DNA of 64,000 nucleotides from Bacillus pumilus. GTDB lineage: Bacteria; Bacillota; Bacilli; Bacillales; Bacillaceae. Where the stretch lies: contig MKZN01000004.1 of assembly GCA_001938995.1 (NCBI GenBank), forward strand, positions 1 through 64,000, read 5' to 3'. The notes beneath the pieces are model-generated. The model had not been told where the DNA came from. It searched no databases and saw only the letters and a program-made list of their open reading frames with translations. The position numbers and the translations under genes are program-made. This document shows, piece by piece, positions 16,109-25,837 of this stretch; positions within the stretch are counted from its first letter, which is position 1, and each line of letters begins with the position of its first letter.

Positions 16109-18196
16109 TTACCATTTTGCTTCTTTCACAAATTGATAGAACAGCTGGTTTAATTTTTGTTCAATGTCTTCCTTTGTTCCATACCCATACAGTGCCATGC
16201 TTTCTTCACTTTCAATAATAGATGAGCTGATTAAACTAAACATTTCAGAGCCCTCTTTTCCGAGCTCTAGCGGAGCTAGCATCACGAGCATCCGTGACAT
16301 CATCTGCTGTCCGCCATCCATACTTTTCACTTCGTACGCCTCATTTAAGTCATAGATATGGAATACAGGCTCCTTGATGTGTTCATGTTTTAAATGAAAA
16401 AGAGCAAATTCAGTCCCAGGAATCCCCAAACCACCTTGCTGTTCACGTTCTAGTAAACTCGCCGCTACATCGTCCGCTCGCTTTAGATATCCTTGCCATT
16501 CCAACTGACGCAATACGTGCTGAAGCGTTACCTCATGACGTGTCATCGTCTCTTTTTTCTCAATTGTAAAATGAGACAAGATGCTGCGAATGACAGACAT
16601 ATAGCTTGCCACCTGCTCTGCTAGCGACATCATATCCACAGACTCTTGCACCTGTGTAAGCGCAGATTCTTTCGTTCTTTTTTTCTCGATAATATAAGGG
16701 ATCTGTCGTTTAATATGTGCCTTTATCCGCATGGCGTCATCTTCATTTAAGAGCGGACTGACCATGATGTAATCGATATGCTCGTATGGGATAGGAACCG
16801 TCGATACGATCATGTCATAACTGGTGGCATCGATTTCCTTTAACTCCATCAAGGAGGATAGGTCGAATTTAGCTATCTCTGGCAATTCTTTTTTTAACCG
16901 TGATGCGAGCATTTTGGAGGAACCGATCCCACTTGAGCAAACCACCAATGCATGAATTTTCGTTTCTTCTTTTTTGATTTCAAGCACGGAGCCAAAATGA
17001 AGCACAATAAAGGCTATTTCATCCTCTGGGAATTCAATCTCTGGAAAGAACCGCTCGACCCCTTCTTCTATCGCCATGAAAAGCAAAAAGTAATCTTGTT
17101 TGATTTGCTGTTTGAGCGGGTTATAAATTCTCATCTTTTCCTTTAAACGGTTCATAGCAGGTTCAAGATGGGAAACGAGTCCTTCATACAATGAATCATT
17201 TTCATTTAAATGATAGCCCGTTTTATTTGAAATATAATCAATAAGCTTTTTCGTTCTTAGCGCAATGTCGAGTTCGATCTCATCGATGCGATATTCTGCC
17301 TTATAGCTACGGTTAGCACTGCGCAAGTGGATGGTCATATAACCGACCTCTGCTTCAGGGATGTCTACGTTAAACATTCGTTCTAGTGCTCTGGCGATTC
17401 GCTGAGATGATTCAAATTCTTTCGTCCGCTTTAGTTCAAGTAGCTCCTCTTCCTCCATTCGAATGGTTTCGCCTAGCTGAATTCGTTCGATTGCATAGGT
17501 TAAATGAACGACGAGCGCAATGTACGCACTATCAGACAATGAAAGAGATAGTCGATTTTTCAGATGAAAGAGCAGTCTTTCTACCTTTAATAGCTGCCCC
17601 CTGCTAACGACCCCAAACACCTTTTCAGTTGCCTTCGTTCGATGTTTGATATTCATTTCAATCGTCTCTAAAAACAATTGAATGTCGAGCCGATCCACAA
17701 TGAGATTGCCGACTATTTTCCGTTTTGCTTCCTCTGGACCTTTCAATTCAATGCCATATCCGCGCTTTCGAATCAGCATCAGACCGTATGGAGCGATCCA
17801 CTCTGTCAGTTCGTCCAAATCGTAGCTGATGGTCGCATTTGTCACTTGCAGGTCTGTTGCAAGCGTATATAATTTCACTGGTTCTTTTGTTTCTAGCAGT
17901 GCACAGAGGATCAGTAGCTTGCGCTCATCTGAGCTATATTCGATTTGATCTTCATTTGACAGATGAGCAAGAAGCCGCTGTTTATCCTCCTGTTCTCCGA
18001 CCGCCTTTAAGCCTTTGCCCGGCTGTTTGTTAAGTGAAAGATTGTATTTTTCCAATAGTAGTTTGATGGATTTTAATTCTCTATGGATTGTTCTGGTACT
18101 CACCTGAACAGAATCGGCTATCTCACGAATCGTGACATAACGATTTTGTTGGATCATATATTTGATGACTTTCTGTTCTCGCGCCGTTATGTACAT
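16109..18196 (-). CDS. mtlR: Transcriptional activator of the mannitol operon
   Basis: A 695-residue PRD-type activator with the full MtlR plan. It has an N-terminal HTH ([21 protein letters not shown]), a second winged-helix part, two PTS regulation domains with phosphorylatable His (as in FIVLHFG), an EIIB(Gat)-like domain with Cys in [13 protein letters not shown], and a C-terminal EIIA(Mtl)-like domain with ALFHLKHEH. In B. subtilis phosphorylation of these domains by HPr and the mannitol PTS sets activity on the mtlA promoter. The target operon is 9 kb away in this window. The promoter region carries an MtlR-type palindrome and a cre-like site. Confidence 0.95.
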   Translation of the reverse strand: MYITAREQKVIKYMIQQNRYVTIREIADSVQVSTRTIHRELKSIKLLLEKYNLSLNKQPGKGLKAVGEQEDKQRLLAHLSNEDQIEYSSDERKLLILCALLETKEPVKLYTLATDLQVTNATISYDLDELTEWIAPYGLMLIRKRGYGIELKGPEEAKRKIVGNLIVDRLDIQLFLETIEMNIKHRTKATEKVFGVVSRGQLLKVERLLFHLKNRLSLSLSDSAYIALVVHLTYAIERIQLGETIRMEEEELLELKRTKEFESSQRIARALERMFNVDIPEAEVGYMTIHLRSANRSYKAEYRIDEIELDIALRTKKLIDYISNKTGYHLNENDSLYEGLVSHLEPAMNRLKEKMRIYNPLKQQIKQDYFLLFMAIEEGVERFFPEIEFPEDEIAFIVLHFGSVLEIKKEETKIHALVVCSSGIGSSKMLASRLKKELPEIAKFDLSSLMELKEIDATSYDMIVSTVPIPYEHIDYIMVSPLLNEDDAMRIKAHIKRQIPYIIEKKRTKESALTQVQESVDMMSLAEQVASYMSVIRSILSHFTIEKKETMTRHEVTLQHVLRQLEWQGYLKRADDVAASLLEREQQGGLGIPGTEFALFHLKHEHIKEPVFHIYDLNEAYEVKSMDGGQQMMSRMLVMLAPLELGKEGSEMFSLISSSIIESEESMALYGYGTKEDIEQKLNQLFYQFVKEAKW

Positions 18197-18225
18197 GAAA
18201 TGCCTCCTTCTGCTTTCATAGGTCT

Positions 18226-18305
18226 ATTATCACATTAATATAAAACGCTTTCAACAATCTAGGCAATGATAAGTTGATGTGACTTTGTCATAAAGGCTAT
18301 GACAA
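18226..18305 (-). promoter_or_regulatory. mtlR promoter with MtlR-type operator and cre-like site
   Basis: Minus-strand -35 TTGAAA (18249-18254), 17 bases, -10 GATAAT (18226-18231). A cre-like TGAAAGCGTTTTAT overlaps the -35 (18240-18253; it departs from consensus near its 3' end). An 8-5-8 palindrome TTGTCATA-N5-TATGACAA occupies 18285-18305, about 66-86 bases before the expected transcription start. It matches the operator form upstream of mtlA, so autoregulation is possible. Confidence 0.75.
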
Positions 18306-18379
18306 AATTAAAGACGATGACCGGCATGTGACGGACGTGTTACGAAGGGAGTTGAGAAGGCTCTTTCCTTGGAAGCAAG

Positions 18380-18407
18380 AAAAAAACTGCAATCCATTGG
18401 ATTACAG
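18380..18407 (-). terminator. Terminator of lipC
   Basis: Stem CTGTAATCC / GGATTGCAG followed by T7 on the minus strand. The stem overlaps the last codons of the gene. Confidence 0.8.
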
Positions 18408-19034
18408 CTGCTTAGAAGATTGTTGAAACAGGACATCTGCCATGGCTTGATACCCTTTATGATTTGGATGAAATTGATCAATGGATAAGTATTTTGTTTC
18501 GTGTCCTTCAAATGCTTGATGTACATCCACCACGTCCACATGCGGTTTTGCCGCTAGCAAACGCAGGTGCTCATTGTATTGCTGAAGCCAGCGCTCTGCT
18601 ATTGGTATGTGCGGAAAAGGATTGTATAAATTCATTAAATAAATGGAATATGATGGATGTCTTCCTTTTTTGATCTGGGTGATTTCATGAATCATGTTGT
18701 TAAAATTTTCTTGGCAATGCTTAGAGGCTTGCATCAGTTTCTTTTCGTCTACTCCCTCTTCGTACTCCTGGATGGCTTGCACAAGATCGTTGCCACAGCC
18801 TGTTATGGTGATGATGTCAGCTTTGGCAATGGCACATCTCACATGAGGCCGTTTAAAAAGCTTTAAGATTTGCTCCGTTGTTAAACCCGATTTTGCAAAA
18901 ACAGACAGCTCAACCGGTATATGCAGACATTTCTCAAGCATGACCGCATACCGTTCGGCAAAGCCTCCCCCGAATAAACGTGCCCCCACCCCGACCGTTA
19001 AGGAATCTCCAATCGCTACATAGGATCGTCCCAT
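18402..19034 (-). CDS. lipC: SGNH/GDSL-family lipase (LipC-like)
   Basis: A 210-residue GDSL esterase/lipase. The catalytic Ser is in AIGDSLTVGVGA, the oxyanion Gly in TGLTTEQI-like and Asn in TGCGNDLV, and the Asp/His pair in SIDQFHPNHKGYQAM. B. subtilis LipC (YcsK) is a spore germination lipase encoded between kipR and mtlA; here the gene lies next to the kip remnant and mtlR, which supports the assignment. No signal peptide is seen. The ATG at 19034 follows AGTGAGGG. Confidence 0.8.
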   Translation of the reverse strand: MGRSYVAIGDSLTVGVGARLFGGGFAERYAVMLEKCLHIPVELSVFAKSGLTTEQILKLFKRPHVRCAIAKADIITITGCGNDLVQAIQEYEEGVDEKKLMQASKHCQENFNNMIHEITQIKKGRHPSYSIYLMNLYNPFPHIPIAERWLQQYNEHLRLLAAKPHVDVVDVHQAFEGHETKYLSIDQFHPNHKGYQAMADVLFQQSSKQL

Positions 19035-19281
19035 GATTATCCCTCACTCTCTCCTACCTTCTCTTATATATACGTAATAGAAGAACAGATGCTTATAGCA
19101 AATGGCTTAGGGACATCCATCTTTTTTTCACAATGGCAGGATGTGACCTTTACAAACTCTTCACTTGTGAAAATGAAGGATTTTTTGTTCAATATAAGTA
19201 GGCTGAAATGCACTATTTCGGTGCTTCAAAGCGCTTCAGAAAAATGGACAATTTTTTATCTCAGTTTCGAGATTTTTTACC

Positions 19282-19347
19282 TTGACTTCAAATTAGATTG
19301 TGATTACAATGAAAATATCAGTTTTTATGTAACTGTGCTTGTTACAT
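19282..19347 (+). promoter_or_regulatory. azoR promoter with downstream palindromic operator
   Basis: TTGACT (19282-19287), 17 bases, TACAAT (19305-19310). Downstream of the expected start site is ATGTAAC-N7-GTTACAT (19327-19347), a perfect 7-bp inverted repeat well placed for a repressor. The 413-base gap before azoR otherwise shows nothing. Confidence 0.65.
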
Positions 19348-19447
19348 CTGTATTCACACTATTCCAATGTGGATATAGATGCCACATATTCAGCGTATCA
19401 TTGGGTACGCTAAAAAAATCACCTAAAAAGGAAGGATTGAATAAATC

Positions 19448-20083
19448 ATGGCAAAAGTATTATACATCACTGCACATCCGCATGATGAATCAGTTTCTTA
19501 CAGTATGGCTGCTGGTAAAGCATTTATCGAATCTTACAAGGAAGCAAATCCAAGTGACGAGGTTGTACATATCGATTTGTACAAAGAAAACATTCCTCAC
19601 ATTGATGCAGATGTATTCGCTGGTTGGGGCAAGCTTCAATCTGGTTCTGGCTTCGATACACTTTCAGCTGAAGAGCAAGCGAAAGTTGGTCGTCTGAACG
19701 AATTAAGCGAGCAATTCATTTCTGGTGACAAGTACGTATTTGTTTCACCACTTTGGAACTTCTCATTCCCACCAGTTCTTAAAGCATACATCGACTCTGT
19801 TGCTGTAGCTGGTAAAACATTCAAATACACTGAGCAAGGTCCTGTTGGATTATTAACAGACAAAAAGGCTCTACACATCCAAGCTCGTGGCGGATACTAC
19901 TCTGAAGGTCCTGCTGCTGAACTTGAAGCTGGTCACCGTTACCTTAGCACAATTGCGAGCTTCTTCGGAATTCCTTCTCTTGAAGGTCTATTTGTTGAAG
20001 GTCACAACGCTGAGCCTGCAAAAGCAGAACAAATTAAAGCAGATGCGATTGAACGTGCAAAAGCTTTAGGTAAAACATTCTAA
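19448..20083 (+). CDS. azoR: FMN-dependent NADH:quinone/azo oxidoreductase
   Basis: A 211-residue flavodoxin-fold reductase. The FMN phosphate loop is [14 protein letters not shown] and the flavin contact segment is [20 protein letters not shown]. It continues with [11 protein letters not shown]. The size matches B. subtilis AzoR2 (YvaB). These enzymes reduce azo dyes and quinones with NADH and protect against electrophile stress. The gene has its own promoter, an operator-like palindrome and a terminator. An overlapping frame at 19089-19697 is not real. Confidence 0.9.
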   Translation: MAKVLYITAHPHDESVSYSMAAGKAFIESYKEANPSDEVVHIDLYKENIPHIDADVFAGWGKLQSGSGFDTLSAEEQAKVGRLNELSEQFISGDKYVFVSPLWNFSFPPVLKAYIDSVAVAGKTFKYTEQGPVGLLTDKKALHIQARGGYYSEGPAAELEAGHRYLSTIASFFGIPSLEGLFVEGHNAEPAKAEQIKADAIERAKALGKTF

Positions 20084-20098
20084 TCGATCCAACGCTTA

Positions 20099-20131
20099 GA
20101 GCCAATGATCATGAAGGTCATTGGCTTTTTC
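20099..20131 (+). terminator. Terminator of azoR
   Basis: Stem AGCCAATGA / TCATTGGCT followed by T5, 16 bases after the stop. Confidence 0.85.
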
Positions 20132-20136
20132 TCTGT

Positions 20137-20873
20137 TTAGGTGAGAAACCTAATTGTCTCGAAATACCACCGTTTGACTTGCTCAATTAAAAAAGGGAGA
20201 CGTTCTTTTTGATACCCTGCTTCAAACCCTGCAATGCTCATTCCTGCTGTCACTTCCCCGTGATGATTAAAAATTGGCGCACCTATAGCTGCTGTATAGT
20301 TTTCAAGCTCGGAGTAGCTGATCGCATAGCCCTCTTTGTTTGATTCTTCGAGTAGGTTTCATAAATCATCTTTATTTGTGATCGTCCCATGTCCGATTTT
20401 CCGAAGCTCTATTGAATCGATATAGGCAAGCCTCTCTTTCTCTGGCAAGAACGAGAGAATACTCCTCGCACAGGCACCCGCATAGAGCGGAGATTGCCGA
20501 CCGGCGGCGGAACCGGTTGCGTTCCTTCTATTTTTTCCACGTAAATCGCCTGATCTCCCTCCCGAATGATGAGCTGGACGGCTTCTCCCACTTCATCACG
20601 CAATCTTTCCATAAAGGGTCTCACAATGTTTCAAATATCTAGACGATCAGTGACTAACTGACCATATTCAAGAAACATCAATCCTAATTGGTAAGCACCT
20701 GATTCTTGCTTTTCTAACAAGCCCATACTGGCTAACGTAGTGGCCATTCGGTGTACAGACGTCTTTGGCATTTGGGACAGGTCAATCATCTCATGTAAAG
20801 TTAACTGTTTATGCGATATAAACAGACGCAGGATCTTCATGGACTTCACAACGGTCTTATTTGTGTTTATCAT
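20137..20873 (-). pseudogene. kipR: Degenerate IclR-family regulator (kipR)
   Basis: The translated pieces form an IclR-type repressor of about 245 residues: HTH part (KTVVKSMKILRLF, MPKTSVHRMATTLASMGLL), then ligand domain (RPFMERLRDEVGEAVQLIIREG, YAGACARSILSFLP, ELENYTAAIGAPIFNHHGEV). The frame is broken by TGA after RLDI (probably CGA to TGA), by a frameshift in the region around GTQPVP / RQSPLYAGA, and by TGA at about 20360 after NKDDL. Position directly after kipA, overlapping it, identifies it as kipR, the repressor of this operon in B. subtilis. Three independent lesions mean it cannot make a full protein. Confidence 0.88.
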
Positions 20874-21903
20874 GACTCTCACCAGTCCTAAACGAGAATG
20901 CTTCTAGCTTTATTCTGGCTGTCAGTTCACGTAATTCCTCCTCTTGCTTGACTAATACTCGTTCTGCTTCTTGACGGTCGATTCGTTGAAAATGCAGGTT
21001 TGCACCAGGCATCGCCTGCGCAATGAGCGGTACGTCCACTGTTGCCACCTCACCCATTCTTGGATAGCCGCCTGTTGTTTGACGGTCTGCGAGCAGGATA
21101 ATGGGCTGACCATCAGGAGGGATTTGGACAGACCCACATGCCACTGCCTCTGACATCAGCTCTAACTTTTTCTTCAATCGAATTGGCTCCCCCTTCAACC
21201 TGCATCCCATCCGATCAGATTGTGGCGTTACCTGAAACGGTTGTTCAAAAAAAGCTTGCTGAGATTCCTCTTGAAAATGTGCCATATGCCTCCCCGCCAC
21301 AATTCGAATCACTGGTGATTTGTGTAGCGGCAAGAAATGTGCGTGGTTGACTGTCCAATCCGGCGCACCATATCCCCGGTTTCTCACTTTAGTTGTGAGC
21401 ATCTTAGTGAGTCCGCATGCCAATCGTGATGGCTTTCCAATGGGCAGGACATCTCCTTTTGCAAGCGGACGCCCTTTTAGACCACCTATCTCCGCTCTGA
21501 CATACGTGCTTTTACTCTGCATGACCGGCTTTATATCAAAACCGCCTGCCACAGCGAGATAGGATCGGCATCCTCTCTTACAAGGTCCAAAGGAGATCGT
21601 GCTTCCTGATGGAATGAAAAGCGGCTTCCAAAGTGGAGCTGACTCGCCATCTATGTCAACTTCTACATCCGCCCCAGTTACGGCGATGAGCTGATCCGTT
21701 TGACAGGTGAAAACAGGTCCCGGTCCCATTAAGGTGATTTCTAGCGCAGCCTCACTTTCTTGGTTGCCTGCAAGTAGGTTGGCGACTCTAAGGGAGAGCT
21801 GATCCATACCACCACTCGTTAAAACGCCATATTTCTGATAGCCTATCCGTCCTTTGTCTTGAATGGTCGTGAACATTCCCGGTTTGATGACTTGAATACT
21901 CAA
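20857..21903 (-). CDS. kipA: 5-oxoprolinase subunit PxpC (KipA)
   Basis: A 348-residue protein of the biotin-dependent carboxyltransferase / KipA family, starting SIQVIKPGMFTTIQDKGRIGYQKYGV and containing SFGPCKRGCRSYLAVAGG and LLADRQTTGGYPRMG. With PxpA and PxpB it forms the ATP-dependent 5-oxoprolinase; in B. subtilis KipA also counteracts KipI. It starts with TTG at 21903, which overlaps the kipI stop (TTGA), behind GGAGG. Its 3' end overlaps the kipR remnant. Confidence 0.93.
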   Translation of the reverse strand: MSIQVIKPGMFTTIQDKGRIGYQKYGVLTSGGMDQLSLRVANLLAGNQESEAALEITLMGPGPVFTCQTDQLIAVTGADVEVDIDGESAPLWKPLFIPSGSTISFGPCKRGCRSYLAVAGGFDIKPVMQSKSTYVRAEIGGLKGRPLAKGDVLPIGKPSRLACGLTKMLTTKVRNRGYGAPDWTVNHAHFLPLHKSPVIRIVAGRHMAHFQEESQQAFFEQPFQVTPQSDRMGCRLKGEPIRLKKKLELMSEAVACGSVQIPPDGQPIILLADRQTTGGYPRMGEVATVDVPLIAQAMPGANLHFQRIDRQEAERVLVKQEEELRELTARIKLEAFSFRTGESHDKHK

Positions 21904-22646
21904 CGTTTTGCCTCCTTCATGCTGAAAAATTCCTTTTCAGACATTTGGACAAACCTGACTTGATCCCCCGCCTTTAGAAGACTTGGCGCCTCTTGATCAG
22001 GTCGAAATAATGGCAACGGGGTCTGCCCAATCAGCTGCCAACCCCCAGGTGTAGAAATGGGATAAACACCTGTCTGCCTCCCCGCGATGCCCACCGATCC
22101 TTTCGGAATAGACATTCTTGGTGTATCTCGACGCGGAGCCGCAATCGAATCAGACAGCCCCCCTAAAAAAGGGAAACCTGGTGCAAACCCAATCATGTAG
22201 ACAAGATATGTGCCTGATGTATGGATACGTACCACTTCTTCTGGTGTCAAATCATTGATGTGTGCCACCTCTTCTAAATCAGGACCAAACGCTCCCCCAT
22301 AGCAGACAGGTATGTCGACAGTACGGCGCTTCCCCTCGGCTTCCTCCTTCCATTTGTCTTCGAGAAGCTGCTTGATATAAGATTTAACCCATTCATACAG
22401 GGACATGGCACCGAGATGCAGTTGAGCAGATTGATACACTGTATACGGTTCATAAAAAACAGTCACATTTGCAAAAGCTTGAACAGCTTCAATATACCCT
22501 TGAAATGGATACTGTTCGATACATGCAAAAATGTGTTGGACTCGCTGATGAATATCTTCACGGATGTCGTCTCCAGCTTGAATCACAATCGCTGTATCTC
22601 CTAGCGGATGAAACGTGATGGATTCTTTTATCGTCGAAAACGCCAA
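21900..22646 (-). CDS. kipI: 5-oxoprolinase subunit PxpB (KipI)
   Basis: A protein of about 248 residues of the KipI/PxpB family: FHPLGDTAIVIQ at the N-terminus, YMIGFAPGFPFLGGLSD, and MSIPKGSVGIAGRQTGVYPISTPGGW. It is a 5-oxoprolinase subunit, and in B. subtilis an inhibitor of the sporulation kinase KinA. Two starts are possible: GTG at 22655, inside the ribosome binding site, or TTG at 22646, six bases after GAGAGGTG; I prefer TTG. In B. subtilis ycsI precedes kipI, but here only 105 bases separate kipI from ycsG. Confidence 0.92.
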   Translation of the reverse strand: MAFSTIKESITFHPLGDTAIVIQAGDDIREDIHQRVQHIFACIEQYPFQGYIEAVQAFANVTVFYEPYTVYQSAQLHLGAMSLYEWVKSYIKQLLEDKWKEEAEGKRRTVDIPVCYGGAFGPDLEEVAHINDLTPEEVVRIHTSGTYLVYMIGFAPGFPFLGGLSDSIAAPRRDTPRMSIPKGSVGIAGRQTGVYPISTPGGWQLIGQTPLPLFRPDQEAPSLLKAGDQVRFVQMSEKEFFSMKEAKR

Positions 22647-22760
22647 TTGGAGCACCTCTCTTTCTTTACCGGATTGTCAGTGATTGATCTTTTCAAATTA
22701 CGTTGTCAAAACTGATCAGCCTGCTTCCTGTAAAGGCTCACATGAATTAATCTACCGGAA

Positions 22761-23954
22761 TCAACTCCACAGTTTTGGGATTTCATTCATGATCGTATAT
22801 CCACCCATAATGGCCATGATGACAACAACGAACGCACCTGACACTGTCAAAAAGAATGGATGACGATAATCACCAACAATCTCTTTTTTATAGGCAGCAA
22901 TCAGCAAGGTGCCCAGCGCAAGGGGCAAAATCAATGCATTGATCGCACCAACCAAAATCAATATGTTCACAGGTCTTCCGATGGTGATAAAACAAATGGT
23001 TGAGAGGGCAATAAAACCGACAATGATCCCCCGTTGATTTTGCTCAATTTTTGGCGAGAAGGTTTTAAAGAATGAGACGGATGTGTACGCCGCCCCAATG
23101 ACAGAAGTAATCGCCGCAGCCCACATAATGACGCCGAACATTTTATAGCCCATATTTCCAGATGCTAATTGAAAGACAGAAGCAGGTGGATTTGATGGAT
23201 CAATCTGTAACCCTTTTGATACAACCCCTAGTGTGGCAAGAAAAAGAGCAACACGCATGACAGAAGTAATCAAGATGCCAAAAACGGAACTTTTCGTCAC
23301 TTGTGGTAGGGCTGCCTTCCCCTTTATTCCAGCATCCAATAAGCGGTGTCCGCCAGCAAAGACAATATACCCACCAACCGTTCCGCCTACAAGTGTCACA
23401 ATGGATAAGATATCAATTTCCTCTGGCACAAACGTCCGCAGTGCCGCTTCTCCTACCGGTGGAGCTGTGGAAATCGCCACATACAGCATGAGTCCAATCA
23501 TGACAAAACCAGCAATCTGCGTGAATCGGTCCATTGCTTTCCCCGCTTCTTTGATCACAAAAATGAGAATCGCAATGACTGCACTGACCCCTGCGCCTAT
23601 TCGTGGATCGACACCGAAGATCACTTGAAATCCGAGACCTGCTCCCGCAATATTTCCGATATTAAAGGCAAGCCCACCTACGACAATCAAAAAGGCCAAA
23701 ACATAGCCGAGCCCCGGAAGGACCATGTTCGCAATATCCTGACCTCGCTTCTCAGAAACGGCAATGATGCGCCACACATTCGTTTGCGCAAAGATATCTA
23801 GCAAAATGGAAATCAAAATAACAAACCCAAAACTAGCGGCAAGTTGTTGTGTAAAGACAGTCGTTTGTGTTAAAAATCCCGGTCCAATCGCGGATGTGGC
23901 CATTAAAAAAGCCGCACCCATCAGCATTGAACGGTTCCCCTTTGATGACTTCAT
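22761..23954 (-). CDS. ycsG: Nramp-family transporter (YcsG)
   Basis: A 397-residue membrane protein with about 11 hydrophobic helices, beginning MKSSKGNRSMLMGAAFLMATSAIGPGFL. The ATSAIGPGF stretch in helix 1 is the Nramp/NRAMP-related signature, although the DPGN metal motif of true manganese transporters is replaced. That fits the YcsG subgroup encoded with 5-oxoprolinase genes, which may carry an organic or other substrate. The start at 23954 follows AAAGGGGGAAG. It lies in the operon between ycsF (32-bp gap) and kipI. Confidence 0.88.
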   Translation of the reverse strand: MKSSKGNRSMLMGAAFLMATSAIGPGFLTQTTVFTQQLAASFGFVILISILLDIFAQTNVWRIIAVSEKRGQDIANMVLPGLGYVLAFLIVVGGLAFNIGNIAGAGLGFQVIFGVDPRIGAGVSAVIAILIFVIKEAGKAMDRFTQIAGFVMIGLMLYVAISTAPPVGEAALRTFVPEEIDILSIVTLVGGTVGGYIVFAGGHRLLDAGIKGKAALPQVTKSSVFGILITSVMRVALFLATLGVVSKGLQIDPSNPPASVFQLASGNMGYKMFGVIMWAAAITSVIGAAYTSVSFFKTFSPKIEQNQRGIIVGFIALSTICFITIGRPVNILILVGAINALILPLALGTLLIAAYKKEIVGDYRHPFFLTVSGAFVVVIMAIMGGYTIMNEIPKLWS

Positions 23955-23986
23955 GTTCTTCCCCCTTTGCTGACTGCTGACGATTG

Positions 23987-24745
23987 CTATTGAAAGGCTT
24001 GTATGTGAATTTTGGCTTCCTTCAGCTTCGATGTAATGGTTTTCGCAAATTGAAGCGCATGGCTGCCATCTCCATGAATGCAAACCGTATCTGCTTTCAA
24101 TTGAATATCTTTCCCTTGAATGGTTTGGACCTTTCCTTCTTTCACCAGACGAATGACCTGTTGAACAGCCCGTTCATCCTTTTCGATCAGTGCATGTGGT
24201 TCGCGCCTTGAAGTCAGTGTCCCATCATGTTGATACGTTCGATCAGAAAAGACCTCATGCGCCACCTGCAAACCTATTTTTTCACCTGCCAAAGCAAGTT
24301 CACTGCCTGACAATCCATATAACACAAGATTCGGATCGACATCATACACAGCCTTCGCAATTGATTCAGATAATTCGGTATTTTTAGCCGCCATGTTATA
24401 AAGAGCGCCGTGAGGTTTGACATGTTGCATCGTGCCACCTTCTGCTTTTAGAAAGGCTGATAAAGCACCAATTTGATATATCACGAGATCATAGGCTTCT
24501 TCTGATGAGATTGCCATTGGGCGTCTACCAAAGCCAACCAAATCTTGCAGCCCTGGGTGTGCACCAATTTGAACCCCTTTGTCCATAGCCATTCTGACCG
24601 TCTTTCTCATGACGGTTGGATCCCCTGCATGAAATCCGCAGGCGATGTTGGCTGAGGTGACATATTCAAGAATGTGTTCGTCTGCACCGATTGTGTATTG
24701 ACCAAAACTTTCTCCCAAATCGCAATTGATATCTATTTGAAACAT
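23987..24745 (-). CDS. ycsF: 5-oxoprolinase subunit PxpA (YcsF, LamB/YcsF family)
   Basis: A 252-residue protein with the family hallmarks [50 protein letters not shown] and CIHGDGSHA. With KipI and KipA homologues it makes up the ATP-dependent 5-oxoprolinase (PxpABC), which converts 5-oxoproline to glutamate. It is first in the operon. The ATG at 24745 follows AAGGAGGGG; an extension to 24778 has no site. Confidence 0.95.
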   Translation of the reverse strand: MFQIDINCDLGESFGQYTIGADEHILEYVTSANIACGFHAGDPTVMRKTVRMAMDKGVQIGAHPGLQDLVGFGRRPMAISSEEAYDLVIYQIGALSAFLKAEGGTMQHVKPHGALYNMAAKNTELSESIAKAVYDVDPNLVLYGLSGSELALAGEKIGLQVAHEVFSDRTYQHDGTLTSRREPHALIEKDERAVQQVIRLVKEGKVQTIQGKDIQLKADTVCIHGDGSHALQFAKTITSKLKEAKIHIQAFQ

Positions 24746-24804
24746 TGGGCCCCTCCTTGTTCTGAATATCGGAATCAAAAGTCCGAATATTCAAATTTAT
24801 GATG

Positions 24805-24855
24805 ATTATACCAACTTTGGATTGGCTTCACATGAAATTGTCAGAAAACATAACA
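24805..24855 (-). promoter_or_regulatory. kip operon promoter with TnrA box
   Basis: Minus-strand extended -10 TTGGTATAAT (core 24805-24810) with a poor -35. At 24839-24855 the 17-mer TGTCAGAAAACATAACA fits the TnrA/GlnR consensus TGTNAN7TNACA, with one mismatch to the longer form. Its centre is about 49 bases before the expected start site, the position of activating TnrA sites in B. subtilis. Induction under nitrogen limitation is inferred. Confidence 0.8.
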
Positions 24856-24873
24856 ATAGAACTAGGCGAGAAT

Positions 24874-24903
24874 AAAAAAAGCGAGAGGTCGTTGCCCTCT
24901 CGC
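24874..24903 (-). terminator. Terminator of ycsE
   Basis: Stem GCGAGAGG / CCTCTCGC, 7-base loop, then T7 on the minus strand. Confidence 0.88.
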
Positions 24904-24957
24904 TTTTCTTGTGGAAGTGAAGTCACCATAGTGCTTCGTCCGCTCTTCATTCCACCT

Positions 24958-25737
24958 TTATTTAGATAACACCCAATGTTGAATGGCTTTCGCTACACCG
25001 TGCTCAGTATTAGGTGCTGTAATCCAATCAGCGGCTTCTTTGACCACTTCTTGTGCATTTCCCATCGCAATGCCTAACCCTGCTTCTTGGATCATCGCCA
25101 TATCATTCAGGCTGTCACCAAGTGACATCACATTGTCCATCGTACAACCAATACGTTCTGCGACTTTCGCAAGTGCCGCTGCTTTGTTGATCCCTGCCGC
25201 ATTTACTTCAATATTGGTTGGGCTTGAGTTGGTGATCTCTAGCTGCCCATTTGTTTTCAGTAAATTGAGCACTTCTTCACGAACGTCATCATCATGAATA
25301 TCAAAGCCAAATTTCAGCCATTCGTGGTCATGTATTTGTTCTGGAAATTCACCTCTCCACACTTTATCCACAGTAGACGCCCAGTAATCGGTTTCGTATC
25401 TATTTTTAAGATCCCACATCATTTGTACATGATCGGGATGCAACAGTTCACGTTCGATGAGCTGAAAGGATGAATCCCATATTTCACTGCCGTTTGCTGT
25501 AATGAGATATGAAGAAAGTTTGAGCGGCTCCACGAGCTCTCGGCATGTCATCAGCGTACGCCCTGTACTAATGACCACATGGACCCCTTTCGCCTCTGCT
25601 TCTTTAATCGCTTGTTTATTTTCCTCTGGAATGACGTGTTCACTGTTTAACAGTGTGCCATCCATATCAATCGCAATCAATCGGATGTCTTTCTGATCAG
25701 CTTGTGTCGACAAATTGAGTACCCCACTTTGTATCAT
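24958..25737 (-). CDS. ycsE: HAD-family phosphatase (YcsE)
   Basis: A 259-residue Cof-type HAD hydrolase: motif I AIDMDGTLLNSEH, motif II STGRT, a Lys in NKAAAL and motif IV SLGDSLNDMAM, with a C2-type cap between about residues 95 and 190. In B. subtilis YcsE is one of the phosphatases able to dephosphorylate 5-amino-6-(5-phosphoribitylamino)uracil in riboflavin synthesis. The ATG at 25737 has a weakly spaced AAAGGT; TTG at 25713 (about 251 aa, behind GTGGGGT) is an alternative. It has its own promoter and terminator. Confidence 0.88.
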   Translation of the reverse strand: MIQSGVLNLSTQADQKDIRLIAIDMDGTLLNSEHVIPEENKQAIKEAEAKGVHVVISTGRTLMTCRELVEPLKLSSYLITANGSEIWDSSFQLIERELLHPDHVQMMWDLKNRYETDYWASTVDKVWRGEFPEQIHDHEWLKFGFDIHDDDVREEVLNLLKTNGQLEITNSSPTNIEVNAAGINKAAALAKVAERIGCTMDNVMSLGDSLNDMAMIQEAGLGIAMGNAQEVVKEAADWITAPNTEHGVAKAIQHWVLSK

Positions 25738-25754
25738 TTTTTGAATCTACCTTT

Positions 25755-25783
25755 ATTTTAATATAAAGATCGAGAAGGTACAA
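25755..25783 (-). promoter_or_regulatory. Sigma-A promoter of ycsE
   Basis: Minus-strand TTGTAC, 17 bases, TAAAAT, just upstream of the ATG at 25737. Confidence 0.6.
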
Positions 25784-25803
25784 AGGAACGAGTTGGGACC
25801 AAT

Positions 25804-25826
25804 CAAAAAAAGACCTGATCCAGGTC
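25804..25826 (-). terminator. Terminator of the excalibur-domain gene
   Basis: Stem GACCTG / CAGGTC with a 3-base loop followed by T7 on the minus strand. Confidence 0.8.
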
Positions 25827-25837
25827 CTTTCTTTTCC

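Noticed and set aside
19089-19697. 202-codon plus-strand frame overlapping the azoR start
   Set aside because: It spans the azoR promoter and operator and overlaps azoR in another frame, has no ribosome binding site, and its translation looks random.
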